From NCBI GenBank assembly GCA_964017235.1, contig OZ024936.1, positions 30,402,040 through 30,466,039 of the forward strand: a stretch of 64,000 nt of DNA, written 5' to 3'. This DNA comes from Sabellastarte sp. h YS-2021. Its lineage: Eukaryota; Annelida; Polychaeta; Sabellida; Sabellidae. Under the pieces are notes generated by a model that was given only the letters and a program-made list of their open reading frames with translations, did no database searches and had not been told where the DNA came from. The position numbers and the translations under genes were made by a program. This document shows, piece after piece, positions 46,979-58,447 of this stretch; position 1 is the stretch's first letter, and each line of letters begins with the position of its first letter.

Positions 46979-49900
46979 TTAAAGTGGCAATAGTGGGTGG
47001 TGCACGAATGTCTTCAGGAAGTGAATTTCAAACAGTGGGAGCATCAAAGGCAAAACTGAAGCCAAACTGCTTAGTGGACTTGTAGGTTGAAATTTTGGTA
47101 CATTAAGGAAATTGGCAACACTCTGACTATGTCTAGTATTGTAATTAGTGTGGTATGTGGATAGATATGGAGCAAAATATTTAGGGAAACCTGTATGAAT
47201 AAAATTGTACACCAGGGTAGCCAGTTTGAACTCTCAGCGAAACTGAACAGGGAGCCAATGGAGTTTCCTGAGTACTGGAGTTATCCAAGTATATTTACTT
47301 GAATTTGTAACAATTCTAGCTGCACGTTTTTGGATAGACTGTAATCTATGAAGATTGAATTTGGAGAGACTCGTGAAAAGTGAGTTACAGTAGTCCAACC
47401 GACTACTAGCAAAAGCATTGCCAACCAACACAGCTGCATCCTGAGTCAAGAACTGCCTAATATTTCTAAAATCCCTCAGTTGAATAAAGCAGCTTTTACA
47501 AACATTCCGGATGTGTTTAGAGAAAGAAATATCAGAGTCAAACCACACACCCAGGTTCCTGACTGACTCTGTGGGATGAAGGGGGTTGCCCAAGTTGTTG
47601 ATTGGGAAACATACATTTAACCTTTCTCTCTGTTTCTCGGAGCCGAAAAGTCAGTTTTATCAGGATTAAGTTTAAGTTTGCTAGCCGACATCCATTCCTT
47701 AACATCTTGAAGGCATCTGTTCAACTTATCAAAAGCAGCTGAGGCATTCATCTGTGACAGATGGACATAAAGTTGTGAATCGTCGGCATAGAAATGAAAG
47801 TTTACGCCTTTGTGTTTACCAATCAGTGTACTAATGGAGATGTGTAAAGAGATAATAGCAGAGGACCCAGAACAGAGCTCTGAGGCACACCAAACAGCAG
47901 TTTTTGTAAATCAGATAAAGTAGAACCAATCTTAACAGACTGAAAGTGTTCTGTCAAATAAGAAGCGAACCATGTGAGAGCGGAACCACCAACACCGAAC
48001 CAATCCAGAAGACAGCTGAGGAGAGTGGAATGATCAATAGTATCACAGGCGGCTGAGAGATCCAGAAGTACCACGGCAGTAGCTTCACCCCGAGATAGTG
48101 ACAAATGAATATCATTTTTGATGGAAAGCAGAGCCGTCTCCGTTGAGTGACCTGACTTATACACTGACTGGTATGAGTTATCCAAACCATGTCGATGAAT
48201 ATGATCAACCAGCTGTTTAGCAACTACACATTCCACCAGTTTAGAGATGAAGCTAAGTCTAGATACTGGACGGTAGTTTTTCAAATCCTCAACAGGAAGA
48301 GAGGCCTTCTTTATAAGTGGAGTGACCACAGCTTTTTTGAACCCATCTGGAACCAGTCCCTCCCAGAGCGAACAATTAACCAGTTTGGTTATAGAAGGTA
48401 GAAGGATGTCAATGTATTCCTTAATAAGGAATATGGGCAATGGGTCCAACAGGTATGATTTGGTGGGTGATTTGCTGATTATTTTACCGATTTCATCTTG
48501 AGTGACTTGAGTAAAGACTGTTAATTTAGGAGGGTCAAAGGGGGGATGTACCATATTACAGGACTCAGATGAGGAGAAACTCTTACAAATTTTCATGATT
48601 TTATTTGAGAAAAATGTAGCAAAACAATCAGCCTATGACTTTGAGGATTCACAAGTGGGCAAAGTAGTGCCATGGGATCTATGTAGGACTTTGTGTAACT
48701 CCCACCATAGTTTCTTGGAATCATGGCTGTTGTCGGAGATAAGTTTCCTGTAATAGACAGTCTTGTCCCTCTTGGCAAGACGATTACACCAGGCGATTTG
48801 ACACCGAAAACTACTCCTGTTGTATTGACTTTTATCTTTGCATGAGTGACTTTGCAAGGCGATAGCTCTCTGACAGCCAGTCAGCACGCTGTTTCGTCTT
48901 CAAACTGGACACAAGAGGAGCATCATAGAGCTGTGAGACAGAATTTGCTGTACATTTCACAAAAGGCATATCTTTAAGGTCGGACCTAAAGTTGGACATA
49001 TTTATACGATGGTACCTCCTATAGGAAATTCTTGTTTAACAGTTAGCAAGAAAGGAAGGAAGTTCAATAGCACATTTAATGACTGCATGATCAGATATGA
49101 TTTCACAGATGTCAACATGTACGCACATATCTTGATCACTGGGGGAAAGAATGAGATCAAGAATATGACCATGCAAGTGAGTGGTATTGTTAACTGATTG
49201 TGTTAAGCCTCTCTTACATCCTATCGTACGTGCACGTACTTCCTGGTTACAGAGAAAAATCGGCGAATTTGCAAGGGACACTTAAGCCGAACTTGCGATT
49301 TTATAACAGATTTTTGAGGTTGCAGACACCTCGCAATGAAAATTGACATGCACATTATTCTCTGCGTGCTTGCAGCATCGCTACAAATGCATCCATATCT
49401 CAAGGGTAACTTAAGGGAGACTTAGGCACGTGCATTCTCCTTACTAGTGTTGTAGGTTCTCCCCATTTACTTACATTGTTTCCATGTGCTGTAAAATACA
49501 CTTACGAGTACCTTGCATGTATATAAGCCCACTGTACGACCTGTAGTCAGTAGCAGTCTGTTTTTTTATCTTCAAGTAGTGGCACTCTTCTTGGGAAAAT
49601 ATACCTTGTTTGCACGTGCGAATCTCTGCTACCCCACTACCAGGCTAAGTTTATATTTTTCAACAATATTTGCAGCATACTTATGTGTGTATCCACGTAC
49701 GATGGGATGCAAGAGAAGCTTTAGATTACATGATTCTAAAAGGGATTCCAATTTGTAACTATCAGTACAAGGTACATCAACGTGTATGTTGAAATCACTG
49801 CAGAGGAAGTAATTGCCATCAACAGAAGACAAAAAACAGACAAAGGACATAAATTCATCTAAAAAAATGGAAGAACACGGCCCAGGAGGATGATAGATAG

Positions 49901-50045
49901 AAGCTAGGAGCAAAGTTTGGCATGAAACTGAAATTGATATGACAATACTTTCAAAGGAACTATAATTTGGGGTATCCACCTTGTGATATTTGTATGATTC
50001 ACGAATAAAGAAACCAACACCACCACCAATACCTGTTGAACGTGG
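46979..50045 (-). pseudogene. LINE ORF2 (endonuclease and reverse transcriptase), broken
   Basis: Endonuclease: GIGGGVGFFIRESYKYH near 50020, then SVSCQTLLLASIYHPPGP and CSDFNIHVDVP (catalytic Asp-Asn). After the inserted MITE come HLHGHILDLILSPSDQD and ISDHAVIKCAI (Asp-His). The linker is at 48633-48887. RT (47823-48596): KNYRPVSRLSFISKLVE, VVLLDLSAACDTIDH (motif A Asp; Cys replaces the usual Phe), GVPQSSVLGPLL and FYADDSQLYV (catalytic YADD, about 47770-47800). C-terminal part: VRNLGVWFDSDISFSKHI, ASSRLDYCNSLF and LRKLHWLPVQFR. There are frame changes between the RT, its end and the last segment (47212-46979), so it is inactive. Confidence 0.88.
49207..49719. mobile_element. piggyBac-like MITE inside the LINE endonuclease
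   Basis: A 513-bp insert with 27-bp inverted ends: GCCTCTCTTACATCCTATCG then TACGTGC at the left, and the complement of GCTTCTCTTGCATCCCATCG then TACGTGG at the right (22 of 26 matched inner bases agree). TTAA precedes the left end (49203-49206); TTTA, one substitution away, follows the right end (49720-49723). Removing it restores the expected CNLK...QSVNN continuity of the endonuclease reading, confirming insertion after the LINE arrived. Confidence 0.8.
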
Positions 50046-50161
50046 TTGAACAATTTTCTTTTAAATTATAATTACATAAAATGAGTACAATATCAAAATG
50101 ATGATACTATAATGACAGAATGGAATTATGTTCGAAATGCTACCTAGTGTCAAGATCCCAC

Positions 50162-50676
50162 TCGATAATTTTTAATCAAGACTAGTGAGGACTTTCACAG
50201 CACCCTGGGGATCAGAAGAAAAACACCAAGAATGGGTTTATAAATATATTCATCTACTGACATTTGTTCTGGCACAATATATTACAATTATTTTTATTTT
50301 ATTTTTTAAGAACTGTTGCCTCCTACAGAGCGAGACCTGACAACCAGTTGAATTATGTAGTGTATGCTTTTTGTGGTTAGAAACTTGACCTGCCAAGGTC
50401 AAAGGTCCAAAACATGACCCAATAAGTGTGATGTCCAATCCAAATTTCAAGAAGGCAGGTCAAAGGTCGCAGTGAACCAAAAGGTCACTGGTGATGATCA
50501 AAAGAAAGATGAAAACTTACAAGTAACCCAATAACTGTTACAATAGGAAGGTAGTCAGATCTCACTCGTTCAGTGTGTTTTGAAACAGTTAATGTATATC
50601 TTATTTTTACACAAGAAACTATACATGACCCTTGAATGTCGATAATTTTTAATCAAGACTAGTGATGACTTTCACA
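50162..50676. repeat. Segment bounded by 38-bp direct repeats
   Basis: TCGATAATTTTTAATCAAGA continuing CTAGTGAGGACTTTCACA occurs at 50162-50199 and again, with one mismatch, at 50639-50676. The 440 bp between them contain two AGGTCAAAGGTC motifs (50396-50408 and 50457-50469) and GACCTGCC-type words. This could be a small repeat element or a tandem duplication with loss. Confidence 0.75.
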
Positions 50677-51494
50677 TCTTCATAACCCGTACTATAATCT
50701 GCCGAAGTCTTTGTAAGCCCTAGTGGTATTGTTCATTGTCTGCTGTCTGTCTTCTGCTAGTTTTTTAACTGTTTGAATATTTTGTGGCCTGTCTTACTAT
50801 GGTCTTACAACTATGATAGATCTTCTACAATTACCTTCATAAATGTATTTTGTTTCTGTCATGCAATAGCACCAAGTTAGTTTAACTCAAATCATTGATG
50901 TGAAAGAGTGGTGACATGTCTTGAGGGCAGACTACACGACTGCATTTTCCCACCTAAGTCCAGTGACTGACAAAGACTTGCTGTTTGTGGCTAATCAGTG
51001 TTTATTACTGGTATTGTCATAATACAGTCTCGTAGGTGGGACTTGGGAATTAGGCATCATAGAGAACTTTTATGATATCACCAACAGTTTGTTAAAATCC
51101 ATACAATGGGCATTACGTAAAAATACAGGAATCTCTAGTATCTGATAAAACGTATGTGTAAATTTCCCAGAAATAAAAATGTAGCATTGTGATCCCTTGG
51201 CAAAATAAAAACACCCATCAAACATAAAACAAATGTGAAAACCTTTAGTGGAAGTGAAAAGTTGAATTTTATCTCCTCTGACAACTACTTAAATTTGCCC
51301 CCCCCCCCCCCCCCCCCCCCCCCCGAATTACTGACTGATATGAGTACACAAAGATAGGAATTAAAAATAGATGGGACAAAAACTCACTCAAATGTCAAGA
51401 CAAAGACAGATTATAAACCACAAGCATGATGCACAGAAATGAAATGCATTGAATTCGCTCATGGTGAAAAATGGCAGTTCTGTTTTTATTGTGC
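50677..51494. other. No gene; C27 run
   Basis: AT-rich with an uninterrupted run of 27 C at 51298-51324. Confidence 0.55.
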
Positions 51495-54400
51495 TACATT
51501 AGTTTACCATACGGGACTAAATGTGATTCTTGGGAGGCTGCTAGCTAGGATAGCCGAGCCGCCTGCTAGGTTGTGCCAGCAGTCCAAGGTGACCTAGATA
51601 ATGACATATAACTTGGCCGGCATATTGCTTGGATGGCTTTTATTGCCAGAGATATACAGCCCCACAAGTCTTTATAATGATAGCCAAGGGCTTATGGCCC
51701 TCTCCAGGGGAATCAGACTCCACCAATACCTAGATGACAGTTTCATCAGGCCTCAATCTCAAAGAGAGGCGCTACCGAACACAAAGGCCACTGATAACTA
51801 ACAGAGTCCTTGAGGTGGATAATGGACCAAGAAATTCATATCAACTCAGGTGTTTTCTTTTGTGGGCTATGAATACCACCTGGACTCTTGCAGAAATTCA
51901 TATCGACCCAGGTGTTTTCTTTTGTGGGCTATGAATACCACCTGGACTCTTGCAGAAATTCATATCGACCCAGGTATTTTCTTTTGTGGGCTATGAATAC
52001 CACCTGGACTCTTGTAGAAATTCATATTGACCCAGGTATTTTCTTTTGTGGGCTATGAATACCACCTGGACTCTTGTAGAAGACAGATGGCAAAAACTAC
52101 AGGGCTTAATCCTCAAAGCTAGATCAATGTATGCTTTGACTGCAAGATGTTTGATGTTGCTAATTGTATTGGTCACATTATTAGAGCAAATGATCGGTCG
52201 ACTTCACATGAGGCCACTTTAGAGGAACCTCAAGGAGAACTTGAAATATCCTCAGTCGCAGGACAAACTCCTCCCATGGTCATATCAGGCCATATCAGCT
52301 CACCTGGATTCATGGCAAAATCCTCCCAAATGTCCTCACTCGCTGGACAGCCTCCTTCCATGGTTATATCAGGCCATATTAGCTGAACTGGACTGGTGGA
52401 AAAATCATCCCAACGTGCTGAAAGGGTCGAACCCCAAAGACCACAACATACAGATCTTTACCAATGCCTCCAATGTGAGCTGGGGGGTTTATTTAAAGGC
52501 TCAGTAAAAGGTATGTGGCCAGACAGGGACAAAAGGCTACACATAAATGGTCTAGGAGTGAAGGCGATGTTTTTTGTGGTGTCAAAATCAGACAGTGTTG
52601 ATAGCCAACTCAACAGTGGTAGCCTATGTAAACAAACAGGTAGGAACCCACTTAGCAGAGATGTGTGTTCTCCTTTGGAGAATCATGAGTTATTACAAAA
52701 CCTCATTATGTACCAGGCACATTCCAGGGTGACTAATTGTGACTGCCAACTCATTGTTAGGGTCGACTGAAATCTAATCAATATGAACAGAATGATCACT
52801 GCAACCTGGCATTCAAGCGGATCTGATAAAAAATGGTTCACTCCTCCCAAAGATATATTTGCCACTTGTATAAACCATGAGGTGCCACTTTTCCAGACCA
52901 ACAATCATGGGAAATAGATGCTCTGAACATAAAGTGGTTGGGTCTCATAGCATAGGCTTACCCTAACCATGGCTTTCCTTCATAGAGTTATCAGAAAAAT
53001 ATGTCACTGTAATTGTCTCATAATACTTATAGCCCGTACTGGCCAGGCATGCTCTGGTTTTTGGACATTCTGCAGCTCTAAAAGGAAATTCCTTTTCAAT
53101 TACCACAGGTAATTTACCAGTGTAAACAACACTTCTCAAACTCCAAGAACAAGGCTTCTCTGTGGAAGTGGCAGAGCAAATTGCTGCCCCTCAAAAGTCA
53201 TCAACAAGAACTGTCTACAAATCAAAATGGGCCCTATTTGAAAAGCAGTGCATAGAGAATTTGGTAGACTTCTCTACACCTTCTGAGAAGCGAATCACAG
53301 ACGTTTTTATGAACATGTATTTGTATGAACTAAATAGACACACACTAACTATTGATGGCAACAAGACTGCTATTGTTGACTCTTTGGACCCAGCGGGGAT
53401 CCACATTTCTCAAAGTTCTGAACTCAACAGGTCGCTCACCAGCTTTCATAGGGATAGACCAAACAGTTCCAGAAATCTAACCAAGTAGAACTTTTGCGTT
53501 GTGCTAAATGGTCTCACTAAAGCACTCTTTGAGCCTATGAAAGACACATACCTCAAACATCTAACCCTAAAGCAGCATCAAAAAGGTTCTCAAAATGATT
53601 ATTCAAGCTTTAACCACTGTAGTGGATAAGAAGACAGGAACCTTTGCCCAGTACCGGCCCTGAGATACTATCTGGATTGCACTCAGGATCTGAGAGGTAC
53701 TAGATCCCAACTTTTCATATCATTTAAAAAGGGTCATGCCTCACACAACAGACCAGCTACCCTGTCTTCATGATTGAAACAAATCCTTATGTGCTATAAA
53801 CAAGCATATCAGCAAGCCCTGGACCCGCTCCAGGTTACAGTTTACAACATTAGAGCCTTTACAGCCTCTGAAGCCTTCTGTGATGGGGTTTCAGTGCACC
53901 AAATCGTGTAAGTTTTTCACTGGAAGGCACATAACACCTTCACGTTTTTTCATCTAAAAGACTTAACCTGGTCAGGTGACGACAATGATATATATGGGTC
54001 TATTTGTCGCAGCTCAAAAAGTTCTAAATGTTTATCCTCGGAGTAGTCATCTGCAGGAACGAGAATGGGGGAGGGGGCTTAGCCTCTGCAGCAAAACCTT
54101 CCAGAGTCTAATGACTCAGAAACATCAGGTACCACGGATACCATCACAGGATATTAGGTAAGAGTGCCAGATTACTTTTTTTGTTGAATAAGTGTATATT
54201 TAATTATTTTGTTCCCAGAGGTGACCAAGCATATAATAACAGTAATAAGAAACTATAACTATTAATTACCAAATTATGAGTGGCTAAATCAACGGATGAT
54301 ACAGATCTTAGTCAAGCTTTAGTGGCTTGCATTCATATATAGTGAAGCCTTGTCGGGCTATTTCTGAAGGGTCAGCAAAGGACCCACGCACTTCCTTAAT

Positions 54401-54885
54401 AAGTCCAGATATTCAGACAGTATTTGTACTGTCTTCTGTTTGTGACTATCATTCAGTTATTTGGGGTATTACAGTGCCTGGTTATCTTTTGCACTGTATT
54501 TGAGACTCGGACTCCTAATTTATACTTATCATAAAGAGAGTACACGGAAGAAATCACTAAAATACATCCAGTCTCAGCTGTAATACTCAACCTAGCGGTT
54601 GGGGTCAGCAACTAGTTCCTGATGGCAAGCTATTGTAGTGCAATAAAATTGAAAATTTTAGTCCCACCGTACCTCTCCACTGTATTAAAGCTGACGGGTA
54701 AGGACAAAATTCCAACTTGAAGAAGGAAGTTTTGTTATACATCACTACCTAGGTCACCTCGGACTGCTACAACCACCTAGTAGGTGGCTCGCCTATCATA
54801 ACTCTTTTTTCTTGAGTTTGCCGAGGCGCAAGTGCCCTCCCGAGAACAGCACTAAGTCCCATATGTTAAGCTTGTAGCATATAAC
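51495..54885 (+). mobile_element. DIRS-type retroelement fossil with inverted termini, RT/RH and tyrosine recombinase
   Basis: A fossil copy of a DIRS-like element of about 3.4 kb. Related inverted ends lie at about 51495-51605 and 54745-54885; GCAGTCCAAGGTGACCTAGA at the left pairs with the complement of the right end. Inside are recognisable parts of the RT/RNase H region (RLHQYLDDSF; later a region with KDHNIQIFTNASN) and a tyrosine-recombinase region (YKSKWALFEKQCIENLVDF, and FHLKDLTWSGDDND near 53950). It is incomplete, lacks gag and is broken at many points. DIRS elements use a tyrosine recombinase rather than an integrase and have inverted rather than direct terminal repeats, as seen here. 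It looks old. Confidence 0.82.
51832..52079. repeat. 62-bp tandem repeat, four units, inside the DIRS fossil
   Basis: Units AAATTCATATCGACCCAGGT ... CCACCTGGACTCTTGCAG start at 51832, 51894, 51956 and 52018 and differ by only a few bases, so the amplification is much younger than the element that carries it. Confidence 0.95.
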
Positions 54886-55101
54886 AGCTACATTTAAGTA
54901 ATTAATGTTTTTATTTTAGCTTGTTGGAAAATACATTTCAAATAATGTATGATACCCCCATTTGACTACCACAAATGGAGAATCATAGACAATTCAGCCC
55001 TTTACCAAATCGGCCCCTGTCAAATCGACCCCAGAAAAAAGTATCCTAGTCAAATTGCCCCCCTTGGAAATAACACCCTGGTCAAATCAGCCCCTGGAAA
55101 T

Positions 55102-55102
<1 letters not shown>
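54886..55102. repeat. CAAATCGGCCCC-type short repeat cluster
   Basis: 54955-55100 contains repeated words (ACCAAATCGGCCCCTGTC, AAATCGACCCCAGAAAAAAG, TCAAATTGCCCCCC, TCAAATCAGCCCC). In inverse orientation they resemble 26590-26720. A similar GGGCCGATTTGTCC word lies at 55757. Confidence 0.6.

Positions 55103-55141
<39 letters not shown>
55103..55141. repeat. (TCAA)n microsatellite at LINE 3' end
   Basis: About ten perfect TCAA units directly next to the 3' end of the minus-strand LINE that follows; on the LINE strand this is an (ATTG)n tail, as CR1/L2 elements often end in short tandem repeats rather than poly-A. Confidence 0.95.
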
Positions 55142-55142
55142 G

Positions 55143-55850
55143 TTGTCCAAGTGCTTAATCTCTGTATCTATGGATTCTAAGACGTTACACATATTCCAAG
55201 TCGCACTCAGGGAGGCAATCCGGTGTTCAGTAGTTAGAAACTAAGGTGAAAAAGATTTCTGAAATAAGTAGGCTTTTAGTCTACTTTTGAAACATGAGAG
55301 ATTTGGATTTATGGATGGAAGAGCAATAATGAGGAACCTAAAGGAGCATATTTTCGAAGTTTTAGCATCTTGTGTGCACGGCAGATTTGTACAAGGAGAA
55401 ATATCGTGCAAAATACTTAGGCTGGCCAGTAGTGAGGTACACAAGAACTAGGGTTTTAAAGATAATTCGTTGTCTGATAGGTAGCCAATGAAGTGTCTTC
55501 AAGCTGGATGTGATGTGATTGAACTTAGAATCACTGGTGACAAACAGTGCCAGAGCATTTTGAACATATCGGAGCCTGGTAGCATTACGGGATGACAAAC
55601 TACGAAATAGAGAATTGCTATAATCCAAACAACTGCTGACCAGAGCATTTGCAATCACCACTGATGTATCAATGGAAAGAAACCTCCTGATATGATAAAG
55701 GTCCCTGGGGCTAATAAAACAATATTTGATGACGGATTTGCTGAGGGCCGATTTTTCAAAGGGCCGATTTGTCCAGCTCCTTAAATGGAGGTCCCCCATC
55801 AAATAGGAGTGTCGTTTGTTTCCATTCAAGGAAATTCATACTTGGGTAGG
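55143..55850 (-). mobile_element. CR1/L2-type LINE 3' fragment
   Basis: 5'-truncated minus-strand LINE covering only the end of the RT polyprotein: DLYHIRRFLSIDTSVVIANA, SSCLDYSNSLFRSLSSRN, LKTLHWLPIRQRIIFKTLVL, QPKYFARYFSLY and SRLKAYLFQKSFSP. The 3' tail (CTTAGAATCCATAGATACAG then AGATTAAGCAC) and (ATTG)n follow. One frame change separates the two coding pieces near 55400. Confidence 0.88.
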
Positions 55851-57831
55851 TTTTCATTCCTAAGTTTTACAGTGTTCTGGGAATGTTTGGGAGGTGAATT
55901 GACAATCCCAAAAGACTGCTGTGATATGTGCTTTACTCAGAGCAGCTGCTGTGTTTAAAGATTGGTATCATACTTAAATGACATTCAAAAGTCATATAGG
56001 ATATTTGGGAGTCATTTCAAACCTTGCTTCAGTGTCCTTTGGTGGTCAATGGGTCTCTGATAATTCATGAATATTTTGAAGAAAATTTAATCTTCAGTTA
56101 AGAACGGTTTCCTGAATCAGGTCAATTAACTTATTGCTTCCTGAATACCAACAAATGAATCCCAAACACTTGGCAAACAAAACAGATTACTGCTCATGTA
56201 TATTCCTATAACCAAGCAAACATTAGCATAAAGAGGAAACAATTTTTGAACAAAAACTTTTTTAAAAGATGCTGTTGAAAAAAAAATAAGAAAGTTAATA
56301 TTGAAAAATAATGGATAAAGTTGATAGGAGAACAGTGACAGTCAAATCCCTTACCGACAGGGAGGCCAGTTTCAAACTGATATCTGAGACTTGAGTAACT
56401 GGAGCCGAGAAACCAGGTCCACTTACAAACCAGGATACTGTATCACAAGGGGGAAGTAATGCTGTCTCCGATAAGGAGGAGGCAAAAGGGAGAGCAGGGA
56501 TAAAAAGGGACAAACCATTAGCTGTGATATTGGACTCAACGCAGGAGCAAACAGTGATGACCAACTGAAGAAAACAGATCATAACCTTGTTTAAAAGGAA
56601 GTAGCAAGAGAATGAGAGCCAGGATAAAGTTGGATATATATGTGTTGTTTTCAGTAACAACGGAAATCTGGCAAACTGACACATTCATAGTCTCAGTGGA
56701 GAAAATTGGGAGAAAATATTAAAGAAAACTTTTGACTTCCTATGGAACCACATTATGAATATAAACTATGCCGAGCTAAGAGCCCAATAAACTCACAGTT
56801 CAAGCTTGTAGACACGATCACAAAATGAAAAGTCTTTCGGATGCAGGATTCCCAGATGAGATGCAATAATCAGATATATTTTCTAGTCACATTTAGTCTC
56901 ATGCATCACTGGGCTGTCTGTCACAAAGAGGTGTTTATCCCTTCGGTAGAACTCACTATACCAAAAGTTGTTTTTGAAAGGTCCAAGCTGAGGTGAAGAT
57001 TTCAGAGCAGTTGGTATCCATGATAAAAACCACTCCATACAAGCCTTGCGCTGATTGATTTTATTCAGAATCACTTAAGCTGGATGAGGCCAGCTAGGCT
57101 GAATGTGAGAGTTTTTACTCAGATGGAGATATTTATAAGAAACCAGGCCACAAAAGATGATGCCACAAAGTGTGAATATATGTATAGTCCAAGTGCACAA
57201 CACACTCTTTGGCCAGTCTACAAGTGAACACAGCCAGACCATCATCAAATTACACAGGCACTGTCTGTGTCAGGTCCATCAGAAAGTGATACACTGACAG
57301 ATGCAGATGTAGCACCCTGACACATCTGGAAGGACCTATCCACCAGACAGAAGTTTTAGTATAGATGATCATCAGTCTTTTGGATTCAAATAGGGAGAAA
57401 GAGGGATCAAACTAGTGGCCCCTCAACATCAGTACAGTGATCAGTGACTACTGAGACTAATTAAAACATGTGCTGTATTACATGCAAGAACATCTGTGGT
57501 AAAAAATGCAACACTTTTTAAAATTAGCTTTGTTATTTGATTGTTATTTTTACATAATATATTATTGCAAAGAACAGAAGAAGCCAAAAGATCTTTTTTT
57601 TTAATTCCGAAAAAAATATACCTGACTTTTGTCATGTTTAGAAATGTCAAAAGCTTAAAGAACTCAGTGTGGCACAGATTCACAAAGCTAAAGGATCCAG
57701 AATTTATTTTATATTGAATCAAGCTCCATCGAGGACCAACTGCAGGAATAGCCACGAGCCAGCTATTTTAGGAGCAGCTCATTAGTGTTTCTTTTTTTCA
57801 TAAGTTGTTACTGACTCATTTCTTATCATAG
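55851..57831. other. No assignable gene; coding-like patch 56290-57080
   Basis: The patch is GC-richer and open on the minus strand (56295-56684 and 56883-57074). A plus-strand reading (TVTVKSLTDREASF, KEEAKGRAGIKRDKPLAVIL) is hydrophilic but interrupted. It may be a decayed transposon ORF; I recognise no motif. Confidence 0.3.
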
Positions 57832-57976
57832 ACGTTAATCTGCAAGTATTTGGGAACAATTATTAAGCTATGCGGAGGGAGCAATTTGGAACTTGTGCAT
57901 TGCGCAATCGTGCATGGCTCAGGACTTGTTCTGGTGTTTGGGAACATCACATCTGTTACCGGTTGGGAATTTGAAG
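57832..57976 (+). CDS. Possible host exon
   Basis: An acceptor with a TACTGAC branch-like site and pyrimidine-rich tract (TCATTTCTTATCATAG) is followed by 145 bp open in one frame, TLICKYLGTIIKLCGGSN, LELVHCAIVHGSGLVLVF and GNITSVTGWEFE. It ends at a GAAG/GTATCA donor with one spare base. GC is above background. The start phase 0 matches the end of the exon at 44273-44406, and its end phase fits the 24-bp block at 58448-58471 (G plus TT gives Val). Phase agreement alone is weak evidence. The product is not recognised. Confidence 0.35.
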
Positions 57977-58002
57977 GTATCATCTGTGGAAAACAAGGCC
58001 AA

Positions 58003-58230
58003 AAAAGGTTTCAGTCTACTAGTGCGAGTTGCAAAGCCATCAGAGACACGACTAGTGCACTGAAGTGGTCACCCATCCCAGTACTAACATAGCCCATTGC
58101 TGCTTAACTTCAGTGAAGAGACAGGTACTCGTCATGCTATGCCACAATTCACAAAAGTCTGGAGGCAAAAAAAAAATTTAAAAAGTGGTCTATAGAAGCG
58201 CAAGCCCTCACTAGAGCTCGCACTTAAGAC
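58003..58230 (-). mobile_element. 5S rRNA-derived SINE, copy 1
   Basis: The minus-strand centre (about 58060-58145) reads as 5S rRNA: CACTGAAGTTAAGCAGC, GTTAGTACTGGGATGGGTGA, then CCAC, which are the box A, intermediate element and box C region of the 5S promoter. It is flanked on both sides by sequence shared with 62842-63090: upstream GCCTCCAGACTTTTGTGAAT, downstream AGTGCACTAGTCGTGTCTCT and GGCTTTGCAACTCGCACTAG. A repeated composite with a 5S head is the definition of a SINE3-type element. Confidence 0.75.
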
Positions 58231-58447
58231 ATTTTATTATCACCATATTTTGCATTATTGCTGTTTTATTATTACACTTTTTGACCTTGCTTAGTGGCTG
58301 TTTACTGAGAAATATATGGGAAGTCGCATGTCCTGTATCTTTGTTTTCGTAAATGAGTAAGTGTAAACATCTAATTTATTTTATTTTTTGTAATGTGAGC
58401 ACTTATTAAACCACAAACAACAATAAGAAACCTGTGTTTTTAATCAG

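Larger units (their letters stand above)
46795..50048 (-). mobile_element. CR1/L2-type LINE, 5'-truncated, with inserted MITE
   Basis: A 3.25-kb minus-strand non-LTR retrotransposon. From 5' to 3' it holds part of an APE endonuclease, a linker, the reverse transcriptase, the C-terminal region and a 3' tail (CCTTAGAGTCC ... GGAGATTAAGCGCTATAAA). The start of the endonuclease is missing, as usual for incomplete reverse transcription. The piggyBac-like MITE at 49207-49719 lies within its endonuclease region. The tail matches the LINEs at 18.8 and 55.1 kb and the S1 SINEs. Confidence 0.9.
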
